Assembly: GCA_964526965.1 (NCBI GenBank)
Contig: CAZGML010000034.1
Coordinates: 1-30,434 of the forward strand
Length of the DNA: 30,434 nucleotides
Origin: UBA6265 sp964526965
Lineage (GTDB): Bacteria > Chloroflexota > Chloroflexia > Thermomicrobiales > UBA6265
Direction: 5' to 3'
The position numbers and the translations under genes were made by a program. The notes under the pieces are model-generated. The model searched no databases, had not been told where the DNA came from, and saw only the letters and a list, made by a program, of their open reading frames with translations. Within the stretch, counting starts at the first letter, position 1; each line of letters starts with the position of its first letter. This document shows positions 15,168 through 22,760 of this stretch, piece by piece.

Positions 15168-16033
15168 TTCTTCTTTAGGCGTAGCTGTCGCTCGCGGCGG
15201 TTCATGCGGCTTGGTGTCGCATTTGGTCGTGTCTGGAAATTGAACTTCTCCCTGAAAGCTGTATAGAAACTGGTCGTTTCCACACGTACCAACCGAAAGA
15301 GATGTTCTCCCTTGGTGACCTGCACCACGTCATGCTGACCAAGCGTTTCGGTTGGGGTGCCATCCAGGATCAGCCGGGCCGGATGCGTGTTGGTGCTAAC
15401 CAGCTCGATGATCGAATCCTCCGATGCGATCATCGGCGTCCGAATTGGCGAGTGGGACGAGATTGGCACGACCGCAAACCCCTTCACGCCTGGTGTCAGG
15501 ATCGGTCCGCCGGCCGCCATGCAATAGGCCGTGGATCCACGTGGTGTGCTCACAATCAGGCCATCGCTGGGATATTGATTGACGAAGTAGTCGTCGATAT
15601 AGACTTCCACTTCGATCATGCGGTTGCCCCCACGGATCACGATATCGTTGATGGCCCATCCCTGGTCAAATTCCTCGTCGTCCCGGATGAGCGTTGCTTG
15701 CAGTGTTGAGCTTTCATCGAGGTCGTAATCGCCGGCAAGGAAGAGATCGAGCGCCAGTTTCCAGTCGGATTGTTCCACCATCGCGAGAAATCCGACCTTA
15801 CCGAAGTTGATGCCGATGAGCGGAATATCGGGGAAGGTGTTGGCCATGCGCATCATCAACCCATCGCCGCCGAGCACGATGATGGCGTCGACATTCGAGT
15901 CATCGCCAGCAATGATATCCGGTTCCTGAACAACGGCCTTCTCTCGCTCATTCAGGTACGCCGTGATAGCGATCGCGAGTTCCTGTGCTTCTGGTTTGCT
16001 GAACGCTGCTACCAGTCCGAGACGTTCACTCAT
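15164..16033 (-). CDS. nadK: NAD kinase
   Basis: A 289-residue enzyme making NADP from NAD and ATP or polyphosphate. The GGDG motif is at 55-58, INFGKVGFLA at 75-84, and the SDGLIVSTPxGSTAY active-site strand at 156-170. Two family positions differ: the conserved NE is N129-D130, and STPTGS is STPRGS with Arg at 166. The domain is otherwise complete, ending in LDG(T) and a basic C-terminus RMNRRERQLRLKKN. The ATG at 16033 overlaps the stop of the upstream NrtR-like gene (ATGA), so both are translated from one message. At the 3' end it converges on the zinc-ribbon gene with a 4-bp overlap and no terminator. Confidence 0.93.
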   Translation of the reverse strand: MSERLGLVAAFSKPEAQELAIAITAYLNEREKAVVQEPDIIAGDDSNVDAIIVLGGDGLMMRMANTFPDIPLIGINFGKVGFLAMVEQSDWKLALDLFLAGDYDLDESSTLQATLIRDDEEFDQGWAINDIVIRGGNRMIEVEVYIDDYFVNQYPSDGLIVSTPRGSTAYCMAAGGPILTPGVKGFAVVPISSHSPIRTPMIASEDSIIELVSTNTHPARLILDGTPTETLGQHDVVQVTKGEHLFRLVRVETTSFYTAFREKFNFQTRPNATPSRMNRRERQLRLKKN

Positions 16034-16686
16034 GAATCAGGCTCCTGCCAGCCTGCGCTGGCTGTTGATGACGGTGTAAGGTAGGAGGATCGGTCTGTCT
16101 GTCCCGAGAAGCGATACAAGGCTGCCGGCCGGTGCGGGCCCTCCCTGCGCTTTTCACCAGTTTCTTCCAGCATGCCGCTGGTCGTCATTCGCCGACGAAA
16201 GTTGCGTTTGTCCAACGGTAATCCCAGGATGGATTCATATGCCATCTGTAGCCCGGCAAGCGTGAACTCTGGCGGCATGAGGTGAAACGCGATACTCGTG
16301 TATTCAAGTTTGGCCCTCAAGCGCACGAATGCGTAATCAAGAACCCGGGCAGTGAAATTTGGTAACCCCGTAAGGGATTCAGGCGTCGACCACTGGTAAT
16401 TGCTTTCGGCATTTGGCTGGAAGAGCGCGATGTAGGTGACGTTCGTCTCGCGTTCTTCCGGTTTCAGGTTGTCGAAGGTATAGAGCTGTTCGATGTAGGT
16501 GGCCGGGGCCGCAAACGATTCCCTCACGATTCGTTCGGCTGTCTCATCGAGTGATTCAGTTGCAGCAGGAATAGCGGATGGAAGGGCCGAATCATCGGTC
16601 ACAATTGTCTCTATCGATTCGCCATTCCAGCGAAAACATGCCATGCTCACGCGGAGATGAGATGAGGCAGATACCTGCTTTGTCAT
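16030..16686 (-). CDS. NrtR-like transcriptional regulator (Nudix fold plus winged helix)
   Basis: A 218-residue protein. The N-terminal half (to about residue 110) has the Nudix fold, with YIEQLYTF at 64-71 as in NrtR regulators. The C-terminal half (about 118-193) matches the NrtR DNA-binding domain: LRAKLEYTSIAFHLMPPEFT, LQMAYESILGLPLDKRNFRR and a final GEKR...RPAALYRF. NrtR proteins sense ADP-ribose or related nucleotides and repress NAD-metabolism genes. The Nudix box around residues 39-61 has lost its Gly and most of the glutamate array (ESLDETAERIVRESF), so hydrolysis is unlikely and a sensor role is favoured. The ATG at 16686 has a strong GAGGTGAAG, and the gene overlaps nadK. It diverges from the tRNA-Gln/glmU unit. 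Confidence 0.87.
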   Translation of the reverse strand: MTKQVSASSHLRVSMACFRWNGESIETIVTDDSALPSAIPAATESLDETAERIVRESFAAPATYIEQLYTFDNLKPEERETNVTYIALFQPNAESNYQWSTPESLTGLPNFTARVLDYAFVRLRAKLEYTSIAFHLMPPEFTLAGLQMAYESILGLPLDKRNFRRRMTTSGMLEETGEKRREGPHRPAALYRFSGQTDRSSYLTPSSTASAGWQEPDS

Positions 16687-16727
16687 GCTTCACCTCGGCA
16701 CAATAGATGCAGTGAAATCAGGAACAA

Positions 16728-16757
16728 TTGGCACCGTGAGTGGATTCCCGGTAAACT
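16728..16757 (+). promoter_or_regulatory. Promoter of tRNA-Gln and probably the glmU operon
   Basis: TTGGCA (-35, 16728-16733) and TAAACT (-10, 16752-16757) are 18 bases apart, and the tRNA begins 15 bases after the -10. A palindrome GGCCATGGCC (16758-16767) covers the expected start of transcription. No other promoter is seen before glmU. Confidence 0.6.
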
Positions 16758-16771
16758 GGCCATGGCCGCAT

Positions 16772-16845
16772 TCGCGGATGGTGAAATGGTATCACAGAGG
16801 CCTTTGGAGCCTTTATTCCAGGTTCGAATCCTGGTCCGCGAGCCA
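16772..16845 (+). tRNA. tRNA-Gln(UUG)
   Basis: The acceptor TCGCGGA pairs with TCCGCGA, giving U1-A72, and the discriminator is G73; both are glutamine identity elements. The anticodon arm GAGGC-CTTTGGA-GCCTT gives UUG. The T arm TCCAG-GTTCGAAT-CCTGG is intact (written with the loop bases), and CCA is encoded at 16843-16845. glmU starts 39 bases downstream on the same strand. Confidence 0.95.
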
Positions 16846-16884
16846 GGATGTTCCGCCGCCACAGCATTGGAAGAGATTCCCAAC

Positions 16885-18294
16885 GTGACATATCAATCTG
16901 ATAGCAGCCGTGAGTCAACCTCCATTGCCGTTGCCGTTTTGGCGGCGGGGCACGGAACACGCATGAAATCGGAAACGCCAAAGCACCTGCACCCCGTTGG
17001 CGGAACGCCGATTGTGAAGCGCATTATTCGTGCAGCACAGGCAGTGAACCCCGACCACATCGCGGTGGTTGTCAGCCCCGAAGTGATGGATATGCCCGAG
17101 CGACTCGACATGGTTGGCGAGTTTCAGCCGGTGCAGATGGACGTCCCCACCGGCACGGCACACGCCGTTCTTACCGCGATCGAAGCCCTGCCAGAGGTCG
17201 ATTACATTGTCAGCCTGCTGGGAGATAGTCCACTACTCACCGGCGAAACAGTTCAGGGCCTGGTGGATCACGCGGTCTCCAGCAGCAGGCTGGTCACAAT
17301 TTTGACATGCCAGATGGATGACGCATCCACGTACGGCCGTATTGATCGGGAGAACGGCCGCCCTGTGGCCATTGTCGAAGCCAAAAACGACAAGCCGGAG
17401 AAACGCCAGGGACGAACCGAAATCAACTCTGGCATCATGGTGCTCCAGCGTGATTGGGCGCTGGACGCTATTCGACGCCTGCCGAAGGACGAAGGCACCG
17501 GAGAGTACCTGCTTACCGACCTGGTCGTGATGGCAGCCGAAGAGGCTGATGAGGGCAAGCCATGGCCGATCGACACGGTAGAAGGCCCGTTCGACGTAAG
17601 CGTTGGTATTAACACCCGCCTGGACCAGGCTGTTGCAGATGGCATCGTGCGCGAACAGGTGCGCAAGCGGCATATGAAAGCCGGCGTCACCATGGTAGGG
17701 CCGGAAACGATCTTCATCGACGAAACCGTCACTATTGGCAAGGACACCACGCTTCTTCCCGGCACCGTGCTTATGGGCGACACTTCTATTGGCGAAGGTT
17801 GCACAATTGGGCCTCATGCGGTGCTCATTGATACGGATGTCGCCCACAATGTCACGATTCGCTCCAGTACGATTGAGAGTTCCAAAGTGCGCAGTGGAGC
17901 CGATGCCGGGCCTTACTCGCACGTACGGGTAGGCTCTGATGTTGGCGAAAACGTACACCTGGGCAACTTCGTGGAACTCAAGAACACCACTATGGCTCCC
18001 GGATCCAAGAGCGGCCATTTCAGCTATCTGGGTGATGCGCACATCGGAGAGCGAACCAACATCGGTGCGGGAAGCATTACCGCCAACTTCGATGGAATCA
18101 GGAAGAATCGAACGGAAATCGGGGAAGACGTCTTCATAGGTTGTGATTCGATTCTCGTGGCTCCCCTCAAAATTGAATCGGAAGCTGTCACTGGCGCAGG
18201 AAGCGTGGTGACAAAGGATGTTCGATCCGGCGATACCGTGGTGGGAATACCCGCCAGGCCGATCAAATCTAAACGCACATCTAACCAGGAGTAA
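16885..18294 (+). CDS. glmU: Bifunctional UDP-N-acetylglucosamine pyrophosphorylase / glucosamine-1-phosphate acetyltransferase
   Basis: A 469-residue enzyme that acetylates glucosamine-1-phosphate and then couples it to UTP, giving UDP-GlcNAc for the cell envelope. The N-terminal nucleotidyltransferase begins LAAGHGTRMKSETPKHLHPV (residues 19 on), with the signature Arg26 and Lys. The C-terminal left-handed beta-helix contains GNFVELK, the GHFSYLGDAHIGERTNIGAG region with the catalytic His, and ANFDG in place of the common CNYDG. Both activities are therefore likely. I choose GTG 16885 because GGAAGAG lies just upstream and the domain starts 13 residues later. The longer in-frame ATG at 16762 would put tRNA-Gln inside the coding region. 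prs follows 3 bases after the stop. Confidence 0.95.
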   Translation: MTYQSDSSRESTSIAVAVLAAGHGTRMKSETPKHLHPVGGTPIVKRIIRAAQAVNPDHIAVVVSPEVMDMPERLDMVGEFQPVQMDVPTGTAHAVLTAIEALPEVDYIVSLLGDSPLLTGETVQGLVDHAVSSSRLVTILTCQMDDASTYGRIDRENGRPVAIVEAKNDKPEKRQGRTEINSGIMVLQRDWALDAIRRLPKDEGTGEYLLTDLVVMAAEEADEGKPWPIDTVEGPFDVSVGINTRLDQAVADGIVREQVRKRHMKAGVTMVGPETIFIDETVTIGKDTTLLPGTVLMGDTSIGEGCTIGPHAVLIDTDVAHNVTIRSSTIESSKVRSGADAGPYSHVRVGSDVGENVHLGNFVELKNTTMAPGSKSGHFSYLGDAHIGERTNIGAGSITANFDGIRKNRTEIGEDVFIGCDSILVAPLKIESEAVTGAGSVVTKDVRSGDTVVGIPARPIKSKRTSNQE

Positions 18295-18297
18295 GGT

Positions 18298-19233
18298 ATG
18301 GAAGGGCGACTGCAGGTTTTTACAGGAAATGCTCACCCCGCATTGGCAGCCGCCATTTGTCAGGAGCTCGAGGCCGACCTCGGCCGCGCCATCGTCACCA
18401 AGTTCAAGAACGGTGAAACCCGTGTGAAGCTGGAAGAGAATGTTCGCGGTGCGGACGTTTTCGTTATCCAACCGACATCCGAGCCGGTGAACGATTACAT
18501 CATGGAGCTACTGCTCATGATCGATGCGCTTCGCCGCGCTTCTGCGTCGCGCATCACTGCCGTCATCCCGTACTACGGGTACGCCAAGCAGGAGAAAAAG
18601 ACATCGGGTCGTGAGCCGATTTCGGCCAAGTTGGTTGCAAACCTGCTCACCACCGCCGGCGCCGATCGCGTGCTGGCCATCGACATCCACGCCCCGGCCA
18701 TCGAAGGGTTCTTCGATATTCCTGTGGACCACTTGCGCGGTACCGCGCTGCTGGCACGGGCGTTCCGCGACAAGGTTTCCGACGATATCGTCGTCGTCAG
18801 CCCAGACGCTGGCGGGGTAGGGCGAGCGCAGGATTTCCGCTCTCGTGCGAAGGGTTCACTGGCCATCATCTCCAAGCAACATCCGGGAGCCGATCAAACG
18901 GAAATGCTGGATATCGTGGGTGATGTTGATGGCAAGACCGCCGTCATCGTGGACGATATGATCTCGACCGGCGGAACGCTGGTGGAAGCAGCGAAGCTGC
19001 TCAAGAGTCGCGGAGCTGAAAATATCTATGTTTGCGCGACTCACGGCATCTTTGCCGGCAATGCGCTTGAACTGATCTCGGAATCGCACATCGATGAGAT
19101 GTTCGTAACTGATACGATTCCTCTCCCAGAGAATCATCCGGGCAACTTCACAGTTGTGAGCGTGGCGCCTTTGTTCGCCGAAGCGATTATGCGCACACAC
19201 AAGGGCATGAGCATTAGCGCCCTCTTTACGTAG
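18298..19233 (+). CDS. prs: Ribose-phosphate pyrophosphokinase (PRPP synthetase)
   Basis: A 311-residue enzyme making PRPP from ribose-5-phosphate and ATP, the precursor for nucleotides, NAD, His and Trp. Motifs in order: FKNGETRVKLEENVRGADVFVIQ; PYYGYAKQEKKTSGREPISA with the flexible catalytic loop; the DIHAPAIEGFFDIPVDHL region; SPDAGGVGRA; and the PRPP loop VDDMISTGGTL. The metal-loop segment reads APAIEGFF where most Prs proteins have a QxQGFF-like stretch, a mild departure. The ATG at 18298 follows AGGAG, which overlaps the glmU stop, so glmU and prs are coupled, a pairing also common in Firmicutes. Confidence 0.96.
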   Translation: MEGRLQVFTGNAHPALAAAICQELEADLGRAIVTKFKNGETRVKLEENVRGADVFVIQPTSEPVNDYIMELLLMIDALRRASASRITAVIPYYGYAKQEKKTSGREPISAKLVANLLTTAGADRVLAIDIHAPAIEGFFDIPVDHLRGTALLARAFRDKVSDDIVVVSPDAGGVGRAQDFRSRAKGSLAIISKQHPGADQTEMLDIVGDVDGKTAVIVDDMISTGGTLVEAAKLLKSRGAENIYVCATHGIFAGNALELISESHIDEMFVTDTIPLPENHPGNFTVVSVAPLFAEAIMRTHKGMSISALFT

Positions 19234-19255
19234 TTTTTAGGAAAGGGCTTACTAT

Positions 19256-20650
19256 TTGGACGCCAGTGACTGGCAACATATTATTCTGGCAATCGTAGCG
19301 TTGGCGGTACTCGTAACCTCCGCCACTATTCTCACGCTGGCCGGACAAACCAGTAACCAGAAACTCCTGCCGAGCGATCCTCCACCGTCCAACGGCGGCA
19401 AGAAACAACGGACGCTTTCGAAATATCTCAACGCGCGCCGGTCCATGGCAAACGCCATGCGCTTTATTGAGATCCTGGCGGCCGTAATCGCGGCAAGCCA
19501 GTTGATGGCGCTCCTCGATGCCTGGACTACAACCGATTTCAGTTGGCTCAGCATTCTTATGATCGCGCTCGTCTACATGGTGTTTGGCCGCGCGGTACCG
19601 CATGCGATCACCTCTCGCGAGATCAGCGAATCGCGATTAATGCGTCTGTTCGGGTTCGGACGCGTTGGCGTTGCCATCACCGCGCCGGTTGGCTGGTTCC
19701 AGGATGTCGTTTCCAACGCACTGCAAAAGGTGCTCCCGGGCGAGCCCGCCGAAGAGGCACCGGTCGGCACTGAAGATGAGCTTCAGCTCCGCCTGTTGGA
19801 AACAGACGACGGGGTTATTGGCGATATTGAGCGCCACATGATCGACGGCATCCTCAGCCTCGAGGAGATGACGGTGCGGGATATCATGGTCCCGCGGCTG
19901 GATATCGTTTCGCTCGAACGTCGCGCAAGCGCGCAGGAAGTTATCGACACCATCATCAAGGGTGGGCATAGCCGCCTGCCGGTATACCAGGAGAACCTGG
20001 ACCGCATCCTTGGTGTCCTCTACGTAAAGGACCTGCTTCCGTTCGTTATCGTCAACACCAATCGTCTTCCGTTGCTGGATCTGATCCGTCCGGCATACGT
20101 GATTCCCGAGAGCAAGAAGCTCCCGGAACTCTTCGCCGACCTCAAGCGCATGCGGATCCACCTCGCTATCGTGACCGATGAGTACGGCGGAACGGCCGGA
20201 ATCGTGACGATTGAAGACATCCTCGAAGAGATCGTCGGCGAAATTCAGGACGAGTATGACTTCGAAGAGGATCTCATCGTCAGTATCGGCGAGAACACCG
20301 TCGATGCGGATGGTCGCCTCTCCATGGAAGACCTGGAGGAAGTGCTAGGCGTTGAATTCGCAGAGGATGAAGACTTCACCACGCTCGGTGGCTTCGTGCA
20401 CAAACATCTTGGCCGCCTCGCCGTCACCGGCGACTCATTCGAAGCCGAGGGTGTGCACGTGGAAATTCTCTCCGTTGAGCGTCACCGTGTACGTAAGATG
20501 CGCGTGACCCGTCTGGAACTACCCGAGGACGACCAGGAGGAGGACGAAGAGGAGAACGACGGCTGGTTGCAGCGATTGCGCTCGGACTCTGACAAGGAAA
20601 AGGCCGAAGAAGAGGCAGAGGGAATTTCCGCTGAATCAGAGAAAGAATGA
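19256..20650 (+). CDS. Hemolysin/CorC-family protein with CBS pair and transporter-associated domain
   Basis: A 464-residue membrane protein of the CNNM/HlyC-CorC family, which is linked to Mg2+/Co2+ homeostasis. The N-terminal third has about three or four membrane segments (near residues 5-28, 64-85, 95-118 and 138-155) resembling a DUF21-like region. A CBS pair follows (about 205-330, including MVPRLDIVSLE, GHSRLPVYQENLDRILGVLY and HLAIVTDEYGGTAGIVTIED), then the CorC/HlyC C-terminal domain (about 345-425) and a very acidic tail. The membrane part is short and atypical, so transport activity is unproven. The TTG start at 19256 is supported by GGAAAGGG upstream. The stop overlaps the birA ATG (ATGA). 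Confidence 0.88.
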   Translation: MDASDWQHIILAIVALAVLVTSATILTLAGQTSNQKLLPSDPPPSNGGKKQRTLSKYLNARRSMANAMRFIEILAAVIAASQLMALLDAWTTTDFSWLSILMIALVYMVFGRAVPHAITSREISESRLMRLFGFGRVGVAITAPVGWFQDVVSNALQKVLPGEPAEEAPVGTEDELQLRLLETDDGVIGDIERHMIDGILSLEEMTVRDIMVPRLDIVSLERRASAQEVIDTIIKGGHSRLPVYQENLDRILGVLYVKDLLPFVIVNTNRLPLLDLIRPAYVIPESKKLPELFADLKRMRIHLAIVTDEYGGTAGIVTIEDILEEIVGEIQDEYDFEEDLIVSIGENTVDADGRLSMEDLEEVLGVEFAEDEDFTTLGGFVHKHLGRLAVTGDSFEAEGVHVEILSVERHRVRKMRVTRLELPEDDQEEDEEENDGWLQRLRSDSDKEKAEEEAEGISAESEKE

Positions 20651-21390
20651 TCGGTCGCGTCCGCTGGCATTTTCCGGAGGTCAACAGCACGCAGGACGTA
20701 GCCTTTCGGCTGGCTGAACTTGGTGCAGCCCACGGTACTGTTGTCCGTGCCGACTACCAACTGGCCGGACGAGGCCGTCAAGGGAAGGCATGGGAGACGG
20801 AGCCCGGCTCAGCCCTGTTGCTCTCGGTGCTTCTTCGACCTGCAGGTCCATTGCACGAACTGGGTACACTTTCGGTTCTCACGGCCGACATTTTGGCAGA
20901 CGTGTTCCAGGAATGGATTCCAGCTACGGTGCAGATTAAGTGGCCGAACGATGTACTTGTCGACGGTAATAAAGTCGCGGGCATCCTGATGCAGTCCCGG
21001 TCGGGAACCAACCAACTCGCCATAATCGGCATTGGCATCAACATCGACTCCCCGACTGCAATCCCCACCCAGGGAATGTCGTTTCTCAACAATCACACAA
21101 CAGAATCTGTTGACCGAGATGCGCTGCTCGGCGATCTGCTCGACCGTCTCAACACGGTAATGAATGAGCATAGCGCCGAACTCAGCGAGGATCAGATTGA
21201 CCGGTTGGAATCACGTTTATGGAAGAACGGTGAAATGGTGTCGATAATCGACGCCGATCGGGAGCTAACAGGGCGAATTATGGGACTTGCCAAGAATGGT
21301 GCGTTGCGGTTGGCTGTAGAGGGCTCGGAGCGAGTAGTGGTCGCTGGTGAAATCCAGCGAGGTCCACGGCCGCTAAAGACACCAACGTGA
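20647..21390 (+). CDS. birA: Biotin--[acetyl-CoA-carboxylase] ligase (no HTH domain)
   Basis: A 247-residue biotin protein ligase that activates biotin as biotinyl-AMP and attaches it to carboxylase carrier domains. The catalytic motifs are clear: NSTQD (residues 13-17), GRGRQGKAW (biotin/AMP loop), KWPNDVLVDGNKVAGIL, and GIGINID. A C-terminal SH3-like domain (about 195-240) is present. There is no N-terminal winged helix, so it is a group I enzyme without repressor function. The ATG overlaps the preceding stop by ATGA, making it the last gene of the glmU-prs-CorC-birA chain. The acyl-CoA dehydrogenase promoter overlaps or follows immediately after its stop. Confidence 0.95.
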   Translation: MIGRVRWHFPEVNSTQDVAFRLAELGAAHGTVVRADYQLAGRGRQGKAWETEPGSALLLSVLLRPAGPLHELGTLSVLTADILADVFQEWIPATVQIKWPNDVLVDGNKVAGILMQSRSGTNQLAIIGIGINIDSPTAIPTQGMSFLNNHTTESVDRDALLGDLLDRLNTVMNEHSAELSEDQIDRLESRLWKNGEMVSIIDADRELTGRIMGLAKNGALRLAVEGSERVVVAGEIQRGPRPLKTPT

Positions 21391-21409
21391 CCTGAACAAT
21401 CGGTATGGC

Positions 21410-21418
21410 TGGTATACT
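21410..21418 (+). promoter_or_regulatory. Extended -10 promoter of the acyl-CoA dehydrogenase gene
   Basis: TG-G-TATACT (TATACT at 21413-21418) is an extended -10 element with no strong -35. Transcription would start near 21425, after the TTG at 21418 but before the ATG at 21472, which supports the downstream start. Confidence 0.5.
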
Positions 21419-21471
21419 TGCCCCGATATATGGGCGGTTTGGTTGTATCAAGCAAAGGTGAAAAATCCGAA

Positions 21472-22668
21472 ATGAACTTCGAATACACGGAAGAACAGCA
21501 GCAAGTGCGAGAGATGGTCCGCGAGTTTGCTGCCCGCGAGGCTGCCCCGCACATTCGCGAATGGGATACCAAGCAGAATTATTCTCGCGATATCATCGAT
21601 AAGATGGGCGAGGCTGGCATTCTCGGGCTTCCGATTCCGGAAGATTACGGTGGACTCGGGCTCGATTACGTAAGTCTCGCGCTCGCCTGCGAAGAGATGG
21701 AATACGTCGACACCACCCTGCGCGTTGTGCTGAGTGTGCACATTGGCCTCAACAGCCTCACGCTTCTGCAGTGGGCGAATGAGGAGCAGAAGAAGCGATT
21801 CCTCGTCCCGCAGGCTCGAGGTGAAAAGATCGCGACCTTCGGCCTCACCGAACCCGGGGCGGGAACTGACGCTGCTGCTATCGACACCACCGCCAAGAAG
21901 GATGGCGACGACTACATCCTCAACGGCTCCAAGATGTGGATCTCGCTTGCTGATATCGCCGACAACTTCCTCGTCTTCGCCTCGGTCGATAAAGATGCCG
22001 GCCACAAGGGCATGACCGCCTTCGTGGTTGAGCGCGGCATGGAGGGCTTCACCACGGGCACCATCACTGGCAAGCTCGGCGTGCGCGCTGGCAATACCGG
22101 TGAGATGAGCTTCAATAACGTTCGCGTACCCGCCGCCAACCGAATCGGAGAGGAAGGCGAAGGCTTTAAGATTGCCATGAGCGCAATCGACCAGGGCCGC
22201 TTCACCGTGGCTGCAGGCGCAGTTGGCCTCACCAAGGCCGCGCTTGATGCAAGCACCAAGTACGCCAACGAGCGCCATACCTTCGGTGTGCCGATCGGCA
22301 AGCACCAGTTGGTGCAGCAGATGATCGCCAAGATGGTTGCCGGACGCGAGGCCAGTGAACTTCTGGTTATGAAGGCCGCCGAGCTGAAGAACCACGGTAT
22401 TCGAAACACCAAGGAAACTTCGCTTGCCAAGTGGTACGCCTGCGATGTGGCACTGCAGAGTGCCGACGACGCTGTGCAGATCCACGGATCCTACGGATAC
22501 GCCGATGACTACCCGGTCGAGCGCATGCTGCGTAACGCCCGTGGCGCGGTGATTTACGAGGGAACTCGCGAAATCCACCAGATCGTCCAGGCGGAATACG
22601 AGCTCGGATACCGTGTTGACAAGCCGCTCAACAAGCCGCAGCCACCAGCGCAAGGGTTTGGCGAGTAG
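21472..22668 (+). CDS. Acyl-CoA dehydrogenase
   Basis: A 398-residue FAD enzyme that introduces the 2,3-double bond into acyl-CoA and passes electrons to ETF, encoded downstream. Visible features are the N-terminal helical domain (EEQQQVREMVREFA), FGLTEPGAGTDAAA (FAD/substrate loop), the WIS strand, the GRFTVAAGAVGL helix, and YEGTREIHQIV with catalytic Glu363. Length is typical of short-chain and glutaryl-CoA-type members; YEGT followed by IH resembles glutaryl-CoA dehydrogenase as well as many short-chain enzymes, so chain-length specificity is open. The ATG at 21472 was chosen over upstream TTG/ATG codons because AAAGGTGA lies 10 bases before it and the promoter -10 overlaps the TTG. Confidence 0.93.
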   Translation: MNFEYTEEQQQVREMVREFAAREAAPHIREWDTKQNYSRDIIDKMGEAGILGLPIPEDYGGLGLDYVSLALACEEMEYVDTTLRVVLSVHIGLNSLTLLQWANEEQKKRFLVPQARGEKIATFGLTEPGAGTDAAAIDTTAKKDGDDYILNGSKMWISLADIADNFLVFASVDKDAGHKGMTAFVVERGMEGFTTGTITGKLGVRAGNTGEMSFNNVRVPAANRIGEEGEGFKIAMSAIDQGRFTVAAGAVGLTKAALDASTKYANERHTFGVPIGKHQLVQQMIAKMVAGREASELLVMKAAELKNHGIRNTKETSLAKWYACDVALQSADDAVQIHGSYGYADDYPVERMLRNARGAVIYEGTREIHQIVQAEYELGYRVDKPLNKPQPPAQGFGE

Positions 22669-22705
22669 AACCATCCCGGGATCGGGGTCAATCAGATGAT
22701 TAAAC

Positions 22706-22743
22706 GAGGCCCGAGGAATACCACCTGCGGGCCTCTGTTCCTT
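22706..22743 (+). terminator. Possible terminator between acyl-CoA dehydrogenase and thiolase genes
   Basis: A perfect 8-bp stem GAGGCCCG (22706-22713) / CGGGCCTC (22728-22735) has a 14-base loop and is followed by TGTTCCTT. The U-run is weak, so it may only partly stop transcription and tune expression of the thiolase group. Confidence 0.55.
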
Positions 22744-22760
22744 AAGTGAAAGTGTTGTTT

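Noticed and set aside
16762..16884. Longer glmU reading frame starting at ATG 16762
   Set aside because: This stretch contains a complete tRNA-Gln with CCA, and the encoded residues have no counterpart in GlmU. GTG 16885 has a ribosome site and fits the family N-terminus.
21418..21471. TTG or ATG starts upstream of 21472 for acyl-CoA dehydrogenase
   Set aside because: The TTG overlaps the -10 TATACT, and the extra residues do not resemble the family. ATG 21472 has AAAGGTGA upstream.
21448..22674. Antisense open frame of 408 codons opposite acyl-CoA dehydrogenase, and a similar one at 17233-18471 opposite glmU
   Set aside because: Both are shadows of confidently identified genes and have no homologous motifs or ribosome sites.
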